The translations under genes and the position numbers were made by a program. Under the pieces are notes generated by a model, which did not search any database, was not told where the DNA came from, and saw only the letters and a program-made list of their open reading frames with translations. From Rippkaea orientalis PCC 8801 (lineage in GTDB: Bacteria > Cyanobacteriota > Cyanobacteriia > Cyanobacteriales > Microcystaceae): a stretch of DNA of 64,000 nucleotides. Position 1 is the stretch's first letter. Each line of letters opens with the position of its first letter. Location: contig NC_011726.1 of NCBI RefSeq assembly GCF_000021805.1, positions 2,884,097 to 2,948,096 on the forward strand. Direction: 5' to 3'. Of the stretch, positions 44,257 through 53,401 are shown in pieces.

Positions 44257-45270
44257 ATGAGAAACTCGATAAAACAAGCCATTCCCCGCGTTTCCCCAGA
44301 AACCCTAGATCAATTGCGCCAAGAATTATTAGAAGAGTCTCAACTCGATACTAATTTTCTGGTTTTAACCCTAAGCTCTTGTCTTATTGCCAGTTTAGGG
44401 CTATTAATCGACAGTGCGGCGGTGATTATTGGCGCAATGATCATAGCACCTCTGATGTTACCCTTGCGAACCCTAGCTTTAGGGACCCTCGATACCTATG
44501 AACAACTGTTACGAACCAGTTTATTGACCTTGATCATCGGTACTTTAGTCTCAATAGTCGTTTCCGCAATCGTTGGGGCGATCTTTGGACTGCCAGCCGC
44601 TTCTTTTGGATCGGAAATTTTAGCGCGTACTCAGCCCAATTTAGCCGATTTAGGCATAGCGATCGCAGCCGGAGGGGTGAGTGGGTTTGCGAAGATTCGG
44701 GGTAATATTAGCGATGCCTTACCAGGAACTGCGATCGCTGTAGCCTTGATGCCGCCTTTGTGCGTAGTGGGTATTTCTCTATCTCAAGGAGATTGGCAAC
44801 TCAGTAGTGGCTCATTTTTGCTGTATCTGACAAATTTATTGGGTATCACGCTGTCTTGTGTGGTGGTCTTTATTTTAGGAGGGTACTATCTCAATACTAG
44901 CCGTACCAGTAAAGCGTTGATGGGATTTATCGCCATGACGGGATTGCTTATTTTTCCTCTGTTTATCAGCTTTTGGAATCTGATTCAACAACAAAAAGTC
45001 AGAGCAGAAATTAAGCAAATTCTCCAGCAAAGAACAATTACAGTGGGAAAACAAACGGAATTAGTCAAATTTGAGGTTGATTGGCCGACTTTTCCTTGGA
45101 GTAAACAGCCTCCCGTTGTTATCGTCACAGTTAACGAGAGTTCTGATAATCCTGTCACCCCTAACCAAGTACGATTAGTAGAAACCCTATTGGAAAGTTA
45201 CCTCGGCAAAAAATTTAAGTTAGTGTTTCGTGCTAGTGTTCTACGAGAAGTCCACTCGCCGGAAGATTGA
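44257..45270 (+). CDS. DUF389 (TIGR00341-like) membrane protein
   Basis: 337 residues. A short cytosolic start, then the DUF389 core (about 35-235) with five or six membrane helices, including SCLIASLGLLIDSAAVIIGAM followed by IIAPLMLPLRTLALG, and GGVSGFAKIRGNISDALPGT with AIAVALMPPLCVVG. A soluble C-terminal domain of about 100 residues follows. The family is widespread and uncharacterised; transport has been suggested. Longer homologues have an N-terminal ACT-like domain that is missing here. Confidence 0.83.
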   Translation: MRNSIKQAIPRVSPETLDQLRQELLEESQLDTNFLVLTLSSCLIASLGLLIDSAAVIIGAMIIAPLMLPLRTLALGTLDTYEQLLRTSLLTLIIGTLVSIVVSAIVGAIFGLPAASFGSEILARTQPNLADLGIAIAAGGVSGFAKIRGNISDALPGTAIAVALMPPLCVVGISLSQGDWQLSSGSFLLYLTNLLGITLSCVVVFILGGYYLNTSRTSKALMGFIAMTGLLIFPLFISFWNLIQQQKVRAEIKQILQQRTITVGKQTELVKFEVDWPTFPWSKQPPVVIVTVNESSDNPVTPNQVRLVETLLESYLGKKFKLVFRASVLREVHSPED

Positions 45271-45636
45271 GGATTTTTGTTCTTGCGCTTTCATAACTAA
45301 CATGACCGGAGTTCGATGTCAGAAAAACCGACAAATTTCTCAGAAATAAAGGATACTCTTGTTTAAGCATAAACAAAGCAAATTAGACCAGTTATCTTGA
45401 TAACAATACTAGCTTAAATCAATCTTTTTGATTAAGTAATTCCTTCAAAATACAAAACTTTCCGAAGGAATTAAACTGCTTGGAAGTAAAGCATATTCCT
45501 CAGTAGTTGTGTTTAACTCTGCGTCTGTTCCCTTAATTATTAATTTCTCCTTACTTTTAACTTTCTTCCCATACCCAATCTTCGAGTAATCTGCTACCGT
45601 AGTAAAAAATAATCAAAGAGGAAAACGGAACCATAG
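45271..45636. other. upstream region of shc
   Basis: 366 bases with no gene. It contains an inverted repeat TAATTCCTTC (45437-45446) / GAAGGAATTA (45464-45473) with a 17-base spacer, which may end the DUF389 transcript or act as an operator, and a purine-rich GAGGAAAAC ribosome site at about 45619 before shc. Confidence 0.45.
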
Positions 45637-47580
45637 ATGCAGACACAAAACAGAGTAACGTCAACTCAAAAAGTTGAGCTATCAAACCTCACTAAAGCTA
45701 TCATCGCCAGTCAAAATTATATAATGTCCCGACAATATCCTGAAGGATACTGGTGGGGTGAACTAGAATCGAATATAACTCTAACTGCGGAAACTATCTT
45801 ACTCCACAAAATTTGGAAAACTGACAAAACCCGTCCTTTCCATAAAGTAGAAACCTATCTGCGTCGTCAACAAAATGAACAGGGAGGATGGGAACTTTTT
45901 TATGGAGATGGGGGAGAATTGAGTACCTCTGTTGAAGCATATATGGCACTCCGTTTATTAGGAGTTACCCCAGAAGATCCTGCCCTAATTCGCGCTAAAG
46001 ACTTTATCCTTAGTCAAGGTGGTATTAGCAAAACCCGCATTTTTACTAAGTTTCATCTAGCGTTAATTGGCTGTTATGATTGGAAAGGAATCCCGTCTAT
46101 TCCGCCTTGGATTATGCTTTTTCCTGATAACTTCCCTTTCACAATTTATGAGATGTCGAGTTGGGCTAGGGAAAGTACTGTTCCTCTGCTAATTGTCTTT
46201 GATAAAAAGCCTATTTTTGAGATTGAACCAGCCTTTAATCTTGATGAATTGTATGCAGAAGGTGTTGAAAATGTCAAGTATGCTTTACCTCGTAATCATA
46301 ATTGGTCAGACATCTTTTTAGGACTGGATAAATTGTTTAAATGGACAGAAAAAAATAACTTAGTTCCTTTCCATAAAAAGAGTCTCCAAGCTGCTGAAAG
46401 ATGGATGTTAAACCATCAACAAGAAAGCGGAGATTGGGGAGGAATTATGCCACCGATGGTTAACTCCTTAATTGCCTTCAAAGTGCTGAATTACGATGTT
46501 GCTGATCCCTCGGTTCAACGGGGTTTTGAAGCCATTGATCGCTTTTCCATTGAAGAAGAAGATACCTATCGGGTTCAAGCTTGTGTCTCACCTGTTTGGG
46601 ACACCGCATGGGTGATTAGAGCCCTAGTTGACTCAGGGTTAAAACCCGATCATCCTTCGTTAGTTAAAGCTGGTGAATGGTTACTGGATAAACAAATCCT
46701 TGAATACGGAGATTGGGCAATTAAAAATAAACAAGGAAAACCAGGGGGTTGGGCGTTTGAATTTATTAACCGTTTCTATCCCGATCTCGATGATTCTGCC
46801 GTTGTTGTCATGGCCTTAAATGGCATCAAATTACCCGATGAAAATTGCAAAAAAGCAGCTATAAATCGCTGCCTAGAATGGATGGCAACCATGCAATGTA
46901 AACCAGGGGGCTGGGCAGCTTTTGATGTCGATAATGATCAAGCTTGGATTAATGAAATTCCCTATGGCGATCTTAAAGCGATGATCGATCCCAATACCGC
47001 AGATGTCACCGCTAGGGTATTAGAAATGGTGGGATCGTGTGGCTTGAAAATGGATGAAAACCGCGTTCAAAAAGCCCTATTTTATTTAGAAAAAGAACAG
47101 GAATCTGATGGGAGTTGGTTTGGACGATGGGGAGTTAACTATATCTACGGAACCAGTGGTGTTTTATCAGCATTAGCGGTTATTGCACCCAATACCCATA
47201 AACCTCAGATGGAAAAAGCCGTTAATTGGTTAATTAGCTGCCAAAATGAGGACGGAGGATGGGGAGAAACCTGTTGGAGTTATAACGATCCTTCCCTCAA
47301 AGGAACAGGGGTTAGTACCGCTTCTCAAACCGCTTGGGCACTTATTGGATTATTGGATGCGGGAGAAGCCTTAGAAACCTTAGCCACAGATGCCATAAAA
47401 CGGGGAATTAACTATTTATTAGACACCCAAACCCCTGACGGAACCTGGGAAGAAGCGGAGTTTACTGGAACAGGGTTTCCCTGTCATTTCTATATCCGTT
47501 ATCACCTCTATCGTCATTATTTTCCTTTAATTGCTTTAGGACGTTATTGGAAAATTGGGTTGAAAAATCTGAAGGGGTGA
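45637..47580 (+). CDS. shc: squalene-hopene cyclase
   Basis: Cyclises squalene to hopene/diplopterol, the first committed step of hopanoid synthesis, at the membrane. 647 residues, normal length. The catalytic DxDD motif is DLDD at 383-386 (YPDLDDSAVV). Repeated QW motifs appear throughout (QQNEQGGWELF, QQESGDWGG, QCKPGGWAAFDVDND, QESDGSWFGRWG, QNEDGGWGE, QTPDGTWEE). hpnH, which modifies the product, is about 6 kb downstream on the same strand, but not in one operon. A hairpin follows the gene. Confidence 0.97.
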   Translation: MQTQNRVTSTQKVELSNLTKAIIASQNYIMSRQYPEGYWWGELESNITLTAETILLHKIWKTDKTRPFHKVETYLRRQQNEQGGWELFYGDGGELSTSVEAYMALRLLGVTPEDPALIRAKDFILSQGGISKTRIFTKFHLALIGCYDWKGIPSIPPWIMLFPDNFPFTIYEMSSWARESTVPLLIVFDKKPIFEIEPAFNLDELYAEGVENVKYALPRNHNWSDIFLGLDKLFKWTEKNNLVPFHKKSLQAAERWMLNHQQESGDWGGIMPPMVNSLIAFKVLNYDVADPSVQRGFEAIDRFSIEEEDTYRVQACVSPVWDTAWVIRALVDSGLKPDHPSLVKAGEWLLDKQILEYGDWAIKNKQGKPGGWAFEFINRFYPDLDDSAVVVMALNGIKLPDENCKKAAINRCLEWMATMQCKPGGWAAFDVDNDQAWINEIPYGDLKAMIDPNTADVTARVLEMVGSCGLKMDENRVQKALFYLEKEQESDGSWFGRWGVNYIYGTSGVLSALAVIAPNTHKPQMEKAVNWLISCQNEDGGWGETCWSYNDPSLKGTGVSTASQTAWALIGLLDAGEALETLATDAIKRGINYLLDTQTPDGTWEEAEFTGTGFPCHFYIRYHLYRHYFPLIALGRYWKIGLKNLKG

Positions 47581-47641
47581 CAAGGGGGTTAAAGTGTAGA
47601 CAGGGTGTGGGGTGTAGGGTGTAGGGTGTCGTGAAAATCTA

Positions 47642-47674
47642 AGCGATCGCCTGTGTTAAACACAGGCGATCGCT
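47642..47674. terminator. HIP1-containing hairpin after shc
   Basis: AGCGATCGCCTGTGTT and its exact complement form 16-base arms with a 1-base spacer (47642-47657 / 47659-47674), each arm holding a HIP1 octamer. It follows a short tandem GGTGTAGGGTGT tract. Likely terminates shc. Confidence 0.6.
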
Positions 47675-47752
47675 ATGAAAAAATTGATATATTAAAGAGG
47701 TTTGTTAAAAATCTTTAATCTTAGATGTCGCCAGAATGCCCCATCCGTCTAT

Positions 47753-47821
47753 GCCTCAAGAGCGTTAGTTCTTGCGGGTAGGAAGCCCCACACTCAACAA
47801 ACTAGGGTGGGGTAACTTCAC
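47753..47821 (+). repeat. IS605-type right-end remnant (omega RNA-like scar)
   Basis: GGAAGCCCCACACTC followed by ACTAGGGTGGGGTAACTTCA forms a stem CCCCAC/GTGGGG (47786-47791 / 47807-47812). It resembles the right end of the tnpB element at 60318-60350 (GGAAGCCCACACC ... GGTGTGGG). No tnpB lies upstream, so it is probably a solo end left after loss of the element. It also lies just before the HlyD-type gene. Confidence 0.5.
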
Positions 47822-47852
47822 AAAAAGCTCCTAACATTAAAACTTAAGCAAA

Positions 47853-49394
47853 ATGCCCAGACCCAAGTCTTCCATACCTACTCCGTTAATGGTGAGTTCC
47901 CAGATGGAATCCTCAGAAAAATCTCAATCCAATCAATTACCGTCAAAACCGAGAAATCGGCTCGTCATTCTCGGCTTATTTCTCTTAGTAGCCGGATCAG
48001 GACTGGGGATAACTTGGTGGCTGACCAGTCGAACCAATCAAAGCAATCCAGGGGCTTTAGCCCAGAAAATGCCCCCTACGCCCGTTAAACTGATGACCCT
48101 CAAGACCGGAACTATCGAAGACACCTCGGAAGTGGTAGGAACCATCGAGGCAAGAGATACCGTGGTGATCAAACCTGAAATTGAAGGGCGTATCAGTCAA
48201 ATTTTAGTCAAAGAAGGCGATCGTGTTCAACAGGGACAAGTTATTATCACCCTCGATAATAGCGATTGGCAAGCGGAATTACTGGCAGCCAAAGCCAGAT
48301 TAGCCAGTACCGAGGCCAGACTCGCTGAACTCCAAGCCGGAAACCGCGCAGAAGATATCGCCGAAGCCAGAGCGAGTTTGCGAGAAGCCCAAGCCCGTTT
48401 AGCTAACGCCCAAGGAGGGGCTAGACCTGAAGAAATTGCCCAAGCAGAAGCTCAATTGCGCTCAGCCCAAGCAGAAGCCGAATTAGCCCAACAACGGGTT
48501 AAACGCTATGACCGACTCCAAGCAGAAGGGGCAATTTCTGCTGACCAGTACCAGGAATATACCACAGAAGCACGGAGTAGCCAAGCAGCCGTAGAGCAAG
48601 CTCAACGTCGCTTGTCCCAATTAACCAAAAATCGTCGTTCTGATATCGATGAATTGGCAGCAGCCGTTGAACGGGAACGACAAAATTTACAACGTCTAGA
48701 AACGGGTCCCCGTTCGGAAGTCATTGCTCAGGCAAGGGCTGAAGTTGCCCAAGCAACGGCACAAGTCCGCATGGCTGAGGTTAAGTTGAGTAAAACCCAA
48801 ATTGCTGCCCCTATTTCTGGGATTGTTGGGGATATTCCGGCTGAAGTCGGTGATTATGTTGAACAAGGGAATAACTTAACGACGTTGACGGAAAATAACG
48901 TTTTAGAGCTTAATCTGTCGATTCCTCTAGAAAAAGCTCCCCAACTCCGTCTCGGTTTACCAGTAGAGATTTTAGATGTTTCTGGACAAGCGATCGCTAC
49001 AGGGAAAATTAGCTTTATTTCCCCCAATGTGACTTCTGACTCCCAATTAGTGGTGGCTAAGGCGACTTTTGTTAATCTGGAGAGAAGTTTATTAAACCGT
49101 CAATTTATCCAAGCTAAAGTCATTTGGGAGCAACGTCCAGGGATATTAATTCCAGCTACAGCAGTTTCTCGTCTAGGGGCAACTACCTTTGTTTTTGTGG
49201 CTGAACCTGATAAGGCTGCTCAAACGGATAAGCCTCAATGGATAACCAAACAACGACAAATTACCCTAGGCAATTTACAAGGCAATAACTATCAAGTGAT
49301 AGACGGGTTAAAAGCAGGAGAAAATATCGTCAGTGCGGGCATTCTTAAACTAAGCGATGGAGCTCCTATTCAACCGATGGACAATAAACAATAG
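47853..49394 (+). CDS. HlyD/RND-type efflux periplasmic adaptor protein
   Basis: 513 residues. A cytosolic lead, one membrane helix (about 34-56), a split lipoyl domain (IEGRISQILVKEGDRVQQGQ and, after the hairpin, KTQIAAPISGIVGDIPAEVGD), a long alpha-helical hairpin between them with repeated AQARLAxAQxxxRPEEIAQAE units, and a beta-barrel and proximal domain to the end. It would bridge an inner-membrane pump to an outer-membrane channel. No pump gene follows, so it is an orphan here; the partner is unknown. Confidence 0.88.
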   Translation: MPRPKSSIPTPLMVSSQMESSEKSQSNQLPSKPRNRLVILGLFLLVAGSGLGITWWLTSRTNQSNPGALAQKMPPTPVKLMTLKTGTIEDTSEVVGTIEARDTVVIKPEIEGRISQILVKEGDRVQQGQVIITLDNSDWQAELLAAKARLASTEARLAELQAGNRAEDIAEARASLREAQARLANAQGGARPEEIAQAEAQLRSAQAEAELAQQRVKRYDRLQAEGAISADQYQEYTTEARSSQAAVEQAQRRLSQLTKNRRSDIDELAAAVERERQNLQRLETGPRSEVIAQARAEVAQATAQVRMAEVKLSKTQIAAPISGIVGDIPAEVGDYVEQGNNLTTLTENNVLELNLSIPLEKAPQLRLGLPVEILDVSGQAIATGKISFISPNVTSDSQLVVAKATFVNLERSLLNRQFIQAKVIWEQRPGILIPATAVSRLGATTFVFVAEPDKAAQTDKPQWITKQRQITLGNLQGNNYQVIDGLKAGENIVSAGILKLSDGAPIQPMDNKQ

Positions 49395-49427
49395 ATCTCA
49401 ATGGAATTGAAACGCAAAATATCTCCG

Positions 49428-49475
49428 TAGGGGTGGGGTTTCCCCGCCCAAAACAGAGGTTTCCCCGCCCAAAAC
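49428..49475. repeat. REP-like repeat, family 2
   Basis: GTAGGGGTGGGGTTTCCCCG followed by CCCAAAACAGAGGTTTCCCC and GCCCAAAAC: a palindrome plus a tandem second half. Downstream side of the second RAYT gene. Confidence 0.7.
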
Positions 49476-49501
49476 AATATGATTACCATTGTGAGGGATT
49501 A

Positions 49502-50008
49502 TTAGGATGTAATTGATCTAATTCCCCATTTAATCGGATTTTGTTGAACATATTGCCTTAATATTTGTAATGAGTTCTCATTTCTAATAATATGCTCATA
49601 ATAATTTCTCTGCCATAGTTTAATTCCTATTTGATGGCGTTTTTGATTAATCAATTTTGTTGTTTGGTATTTAAAATATGCAACAATAGTAGAAAGATTT
49701 GTTTTGTTTTTCTGTATTTTTTGAGGAGAACCGCAAGAAGTAATAATAATAATGCCATGAAAATGATTTGGCATAATAACAGCAGCATCTAATTCTACGT
49801 TATTGAAATGAAGAGGGATATGTTCCCATATTTCTTGCACAATTAAACCATATTCATTTAATTGAATTGCTTGATTTTCAATATTACCTAACAAACAATC
49901 TCGATTTTGAATACATATAGTAACAAAATAGGCTCCTGCTTGACTGTAATCATAATTTTTTAGACGAATAGAACGTCGATGATGAATTTGTGGATTATAT
50001 TTATTCAT
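49502..50008 (-). CDS. REP-associated tyrosine transposase (RAYT), second family
   Basis: 168 residues from the ATG at 50008 (NKYNPQIHHRRSIRLKNYDY). An ATG at 50053 would translate the REP palindrome itself (ETSVLGEETSPLR) and is rejected. HUH motif IMPNHFHGIIII, Y1-type start AGAYFVTICIQNRDCLLG, candidate tyrosine in FKYQTTKLI, and C-terminal LWQRNYYEHIIRNENSLQIL then YVQQNPIKW. A different subgroup from the RAYT at 40266 and flanked by a different palindrome family at 49428, 50011 and 50142-50221. Confidence 0.87.
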   Translation of the reverse strand: MNKYNPQIHHRRSIRLKNYDYSQAGAYFVTICIQNRDCLLGNIENQAIQLNEYGLIVQEIWEHIPLHFNNVELDAAVIMPNHFHGIIIITSCGSPQKIQKNKTNLSTIVAYFKYQTTKLINQKRHQIGIKLWQRNYYEHIIRNENSLQILRQYVQQNPIKWGIRSITS

Positions 50009-50010
50009 TC

Positions 50011-50046
50011 GTAGGGGCGAGGTTTCCTCGCCCAAAACAGAGGTTT
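50011..50046. repeat. REP-like repeat, family 2
   Basis: GTAGGGGCGAGGTTTCCTCG followed by CCCAAAACAGAGGTTT, right against the RAYT start codon. GGGCGAGG pairs with CCTCGCCC, so the core is a perfect short palindrome. Compensating changes relative to the 49428 copy (TGGGG/CCCC versus CGAGG/CCTCG) suggest selection on the hairpin. Confidence 0.7.
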
Positions 50047-50141
50047 CTTCCAAAAAAATAAAGGTTTTTGATGCTAAAATCTACCGTAATTATAACCAAA
50101 ATTGTGATCAATTATAATTACCTTGGGGTTCATTAATTGAT

Positions 50142-50221
50142 GATAGGGTTGGGAAACCAAACTCCTCCTACATTAATTATTAAATCAGGGATATTATAGG
50201 GTTGGGAAACCCAACCCCTAC
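50142..50221. repeat. REP-like repeats, two further copies
   Basis: GATAGGGTTGGGAAACC ... CTCCTACATTAA (50142-50174) and ATAGGGTTGGGAAACCCAAC with CCCTA (50196-50220). The second is a perfect palindrome: TAGGGTTGGG and its complement around AAA. They separate the RAYT from the lipoprotein gene and share the GTAGGGG/CCCCTAC edge with family 2. Confidence 0.65.
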
Positions 50222-50231
50222 ATTAATCATT

Positions 50232-52166
50232 CTATTCTATATTTCCTTTCTCAGTGACTTGGGTAGTGAACTCATATCCTCCTGCTTTGATTTGTAATTT
50301 CCCCTCTTTCCATCCCAAAAAAATAGGTGATTTATCGGCTGTTTGACTGTTATAAAGATTAAAATTATTTGACCATTGATGCAAAACTCCATCACGAATA
50401 ATTATCGGCAAAAGATTCACCAAACTATAGGTTAATTCTAGTGTTTTACCTTGAGATCCTCTAAAAATTACTTTTCTTTTTTCTAATTGTTGTAGCTCAA
50501 CCTTAGTTTTTCGTTTAACTTGTTCTTTAAATTGTTGATAAGTACCATGGGATTCTGTTTCTCCCACTTCTAAGGCAAACCCTGAATAATTATTTGCTAT
50601 TGTTTCAGCTTTGATCATCTTTTGATTTTTAAAATTTTTGTTATTTTTTATAGGTAGTATTCGATAATTATTCAAATTAATTGGATGAATAGCTAACCAA
50701 GTTTTTTCCAATTTGAAGAACCAAATATTATCCTCAATTTCAGCTTTAGCTGTTTGAGGAAGTTGAAAGAAAAAAGAGCGATTTAAAGACGGACTTAACC
50801 AAATTAAAAGGTTTCGATATTGTCCGATTTGATCCCCTGGCATTTTTCCTGGTTTTAACCAATTATTTCCCGTATTTGCAATAAAATAATCTACACCCCT
50901 TTGGGAATTGTCGGCCATTAATTTAAACGGTGCAACATCTCCATCGGCAAATTTTCCTGCTAAACTTCCCATTTGATAGCTGTTACCAAAAAATTGAGTT
51001 TCCCAATAGCCAGGTTCAATATCATTGCCTAGTTTCCAATTTTCATATAAAGGTTTTGTACTGAGAATTTCAACGGGTTTTTTAAAGTTTTTTCGCGCTA
51101 AAGCCATCACTGCTAAGGGAGGACGATAGGTACTCGTTACCATGAATAAACTATCTTCTTCGGGACGGGAATTAGGCAAGGGAGAGTCCCCAAAATATAG
51201 CCAAAAGGTTCTAGCAGAAGAAGAACCTAAAGCCACATTTCCTCCCCCGTAATCTCGTTTGACAGGACCACCCCAACCCCCTCGATAATACTTAATTGCG
51301 GCAGCCATTGACAACCAATCTAATGCCGCTTTTGCTAACTGTTTGACTTCGGGATCTTTAGCGAAATCATAAAGATTGAGGTAGGGTGCAAAGGTGTGTC
51401 CATGATACACTTCTGAGTCCCATTCTCCCATACCAATGTGATATAATGCCCAGACATAACGCTGGATTTTTTCTTTATAAATTTGCCTCGTTTCTTCATT
51501 TCCTGTTTCTTCTGCCATCAAGTAAACAGAAGTTTCTCGCATTGCCCTTAAATTGTCGGTATTGCGTCCATCAACCTGTTTTCCTCGTCGTCGAATACTC
51601 CAATCTTTTCCCGTTCCTTCTCCCATTCCATGGATAGGATGGGGAGTAGTTAAGGGATCGGTTTTTGTCCATTTTTTTGCCCCTTCAAACATCCTTTTTT
51701 TGTAAGCAGGATCGAGAAATTGTCCAAAGAGAAAATATTTTCGGATTTGTCCTTTGAGGGTAAAACTATAATAATAATCAATTCCTTCCGTGTGTTCGTG
51801 TTCTTTTGCTTGGGGATCTTCTCGTTGTAAAAAAGCGATCGCTTTCTGTCTATTTCCTGCTAAAAAGTCAAACATGGCACGAGGATAGGATCGTTTTTCA
51901 TTTTCTTGGTGATTGTTTCCGTAGGATTTCCAATTAGCATAATAATTAATAATTTGTTGCGCCCTTTCTTGAAATTGCTCTTCTAATTCTGTTGTCCATG
52001 GATTACGCAATTTATCATCAATTTCTGGCAAGGCAAGTTGATTAATTTGATTGGGGCTAAAAATTTCTGTTTCTTTAGTTAAACTTGAAGGAGTTGTACA
52101 ACCAAAAATAGTAGCAGTAACGATTAAAATAGCAATTGATTGACGAAAAACAAAAAAGTATTTCAT
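50232..52166 (-). CDS. lipoprotein resembling polysaccharide lyases
   Basis: 644 residues. Signal peptide with lipobox (TATIFGC, cysteine at about 23), so membrane-anchored and exported. The first half is helical with aromatic and His-rich segments (EHEHTEGIDYYYSFTLKG, DNLRAMRETSVYLMAEETGN, YHGHTFAPYLNLYDFA, YRGGWGGPVKRDYGGGNV), consistent with an (alpha/alpha) toroid. The second half is beta-rich (WKLGNDIEPGYWETQFFGNS, GSLAGKFADGDVAPFKLMAD), like the beta-sandwich of heparinase/chondroitinase-type lyases. No family is certain; polysaccharide breakdown is an inference from fold-like features. Confidence 0.6.
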   Translation of the reverse strand: MKYFFVFRQSIAILIVTATIFGCTTPSSLTKETEIFSPNQINQLALPEIDDKLRNPWTTELEEQFQERAQQIINYYANWKSYGNNHQENEKRSYPRAMFDFLAGNRQKAIAFLQREDPQAKEHEHTEGIDYYYSFTLKGQIRKYFLFGQFLDPAYKKRMFEGAKKWTKTDPLTTPHPIHGMGEGTGKDWSIRRRGKQVDGRNTDNLRAMRETSVYLMAEETGNEETRQIYKEKIQRYVWALYHIGMGEWDSEVYHGHTFAPYLNLYDFAKDPEVKQLAKAALDWLSMAAAIKYYRGGWGGPVKRDYGGGNVALGSSSARTFWLYFGDSPLPNSRPEEDSLFMVTSTYRPPLAVMALARKNFKKPVEILSTKPLYENWKLGNDIEPGYWETQFFGNSYQMGSLAGKFADGDVAPFKLMADNSQRGVDYFIANTGNNWLKPGKMPGDQIGQYRNLLIWLSPSLNRSFFFQLPQTAKAEIEDNIWFFKLEKTWLAIHPINLNNYRILPIKNNKNFKNQKMIKAETIANNYSGFALEVGETESHGTYQQFKEQVKRKTKVELQQLEKRKVIFRGSQGKTLELTYSLVNLLPIIIRDGVLHQWSNNFNLYNSQTADKSPIFLGWKEGKLQIKAGGYEFTTQVTEKGNIE

Positions 52167-52364
52167 GTTTTTTATAAGAGTTGATCATCACAAAAAACGC
52201 AGATACGTTGGAACGCATCCCAATTATTCAGAGTTTAAAAAGAATAGCTAGATGCTTGTGGCTTATTTTTTCCTCCTTCAATAACCTGGACTAAGATAGA
52301 TCAGTAATGCGATCTCCGTTAGTTAAAAATTGTAGGGTTTCACCCGATGTTTCTTGATTAGATA

Positions 52365-52454
52365 TTACCAAACGATAATAACACTGGTAATACTACCAAC
52401 TATACACAGAATAGTTACTAAAGTAAGTAGTATATTCTTTTGAAAATTGTTCAT
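52365..52454 (-). CDS. possible 29-residue membrane peptide
   Basis: ATG at 52454 to TAA at 52365 encodes a tiny protein with a polar start (NNFQKN) and one hydrophobic segment (ILLTLVTILCIVGSITSVII) ending in VW. No strong ribosome site. The shape is that of single-helix subunits, but it matches none I know, such as PetN or PsbX. In the 360-base gap between the lipoprotein and the S4 gene; nothing else was found there. Confidence 0.3.
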   Translation of the reverse strand: MNNFQKNILLTLVTILCIVGSITSVIIVW

Positions 52455-52526
52455 AGTTTATAGAAGTAACATAACATACTATAATAATTTTTAGGTCATT
52501 CGCTTAAAGCTCAAATCCATTATATT

Positions 52527-53306
52527 ATGTTACCACGAGAACAATTATTAAAAGGCATTGAAAATCGAGAAGAAATTGCTCGCATTATAGATTTAGCAGA
52601 AATTGCGTTAAAAACCTGGGAAGTCGCCATTAGTGATTTTCTGTCTCCTCCCGTTATTGCAGAAGTTCAAAGACTCTTCAAAGGCTTAACAGAACTGGAA
52701 ATGTTACCCTGGGGAGGGTATCCCCAAGCCGAACGACAAAGGGTAGGAATAGTCCGCGCTGAAATACCCCTAGAAACCCCTCAAATTACCCTAGCAGCTT
52801 TGGATATTGCGGGCAACTTTCTTTTTGACCCCGCTACCCATCGAGACTTTTTAGGGGCAATTTTAGGGACAGGAATTGTTCGCGAAAAAATTGGGGATAT
52901 CATTGTATTAGGAGAACGAGGAGCTCAAGTGATTGTGGTTCCAGAGATGGTTAATTTCTTAGAAACGTCCTTAGTTCAGGTGCGTTCTGTCCCCGTTAAA
53001 GTGCAATTAATTGACTTAAGCGAGTTAAAAATTCGTCCCCCTAAAACGAAAGAAATGAACACCGTTGAAGCATCCATGCGCTTAGATGCGATCGCCTCGG
53101 CGGGTTTTGGCATATCGCGTAGTAAAATGGCAGAAGCCATTAGTGCCGGGGATGTCCGGGTCAATTGGAAAGAAATTACCCAAGCCAGTTACAATGTACA
53201 GTCGGGAGATTTAATTACTTTTCGTGGCAAAGGACGCTTAGAAGTGGGAGAAGTTGCTGTTACCAAAAAGGAACGTTATCGCATTCAATTAACTCGATTT
53301 CAGTAG
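52527..53306 (+). CDS. photosystem II S4 domain protein
   Basis: 259 residues, matching the cyanobacterial/plastid PSII S4 protein (YlmH-like). N-terminal part [20 protein letters not shown] and [20 protein letters not shown]; middle [20 protein letters not shown] with [10 protein letters not shown]-terminal S4 RNA-binding domain about 180-240 ([38 protein letters not shown]). Likely an RNA-binding protein; its link to photosystem II is by family name. hpnH starts 95 bases downstream. Confidence 0.9.
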   Translation: MLPREQLLKGIENREEIARIIDLAEIALKTWEVAISDFLSPPVIAEVQRLFKGLTELEMLPWGGYPQAERQRVGIVRAEIPLETPQITLAALDIAGNFLFDPATHRDFLGAILGTGIVREKIGDIIVLGERGAQVIVVPEMVNFLETSLVQVRSVPVKVQLIDLSELKIRPPKTKEMNTVEASMRLDAIASAGFGISRSKMAEAISAGDVRVNWKEITQASYNVQSGDLITFRGKGRLEVGEVAVTKKERYRIQLTRFQ

Positions 53307-53401
53307 CCTCTGATCTTTTAAACGATCGAATCCTCACTAACAACGCCGAAGCTCAAAACTATTGCTATAATATCCAGAAATCGAAAGGTGTGAAGAGATT
53401 T

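Noticed and set aside
47595-47632. Tandem GGTGTAGGGTGT tract as a functional repeat
   Set aside because: Only about three imperfect short units; low-complexity sequence next to the shc terminator.
53165-53401. N-terminal extension of the hpnH reading frame
   Set aside because: It overlaps the S4 gene in another frame and is Ser/Arg-rich without family similarity; the ATG at 53402 gives the normal HpnH start.
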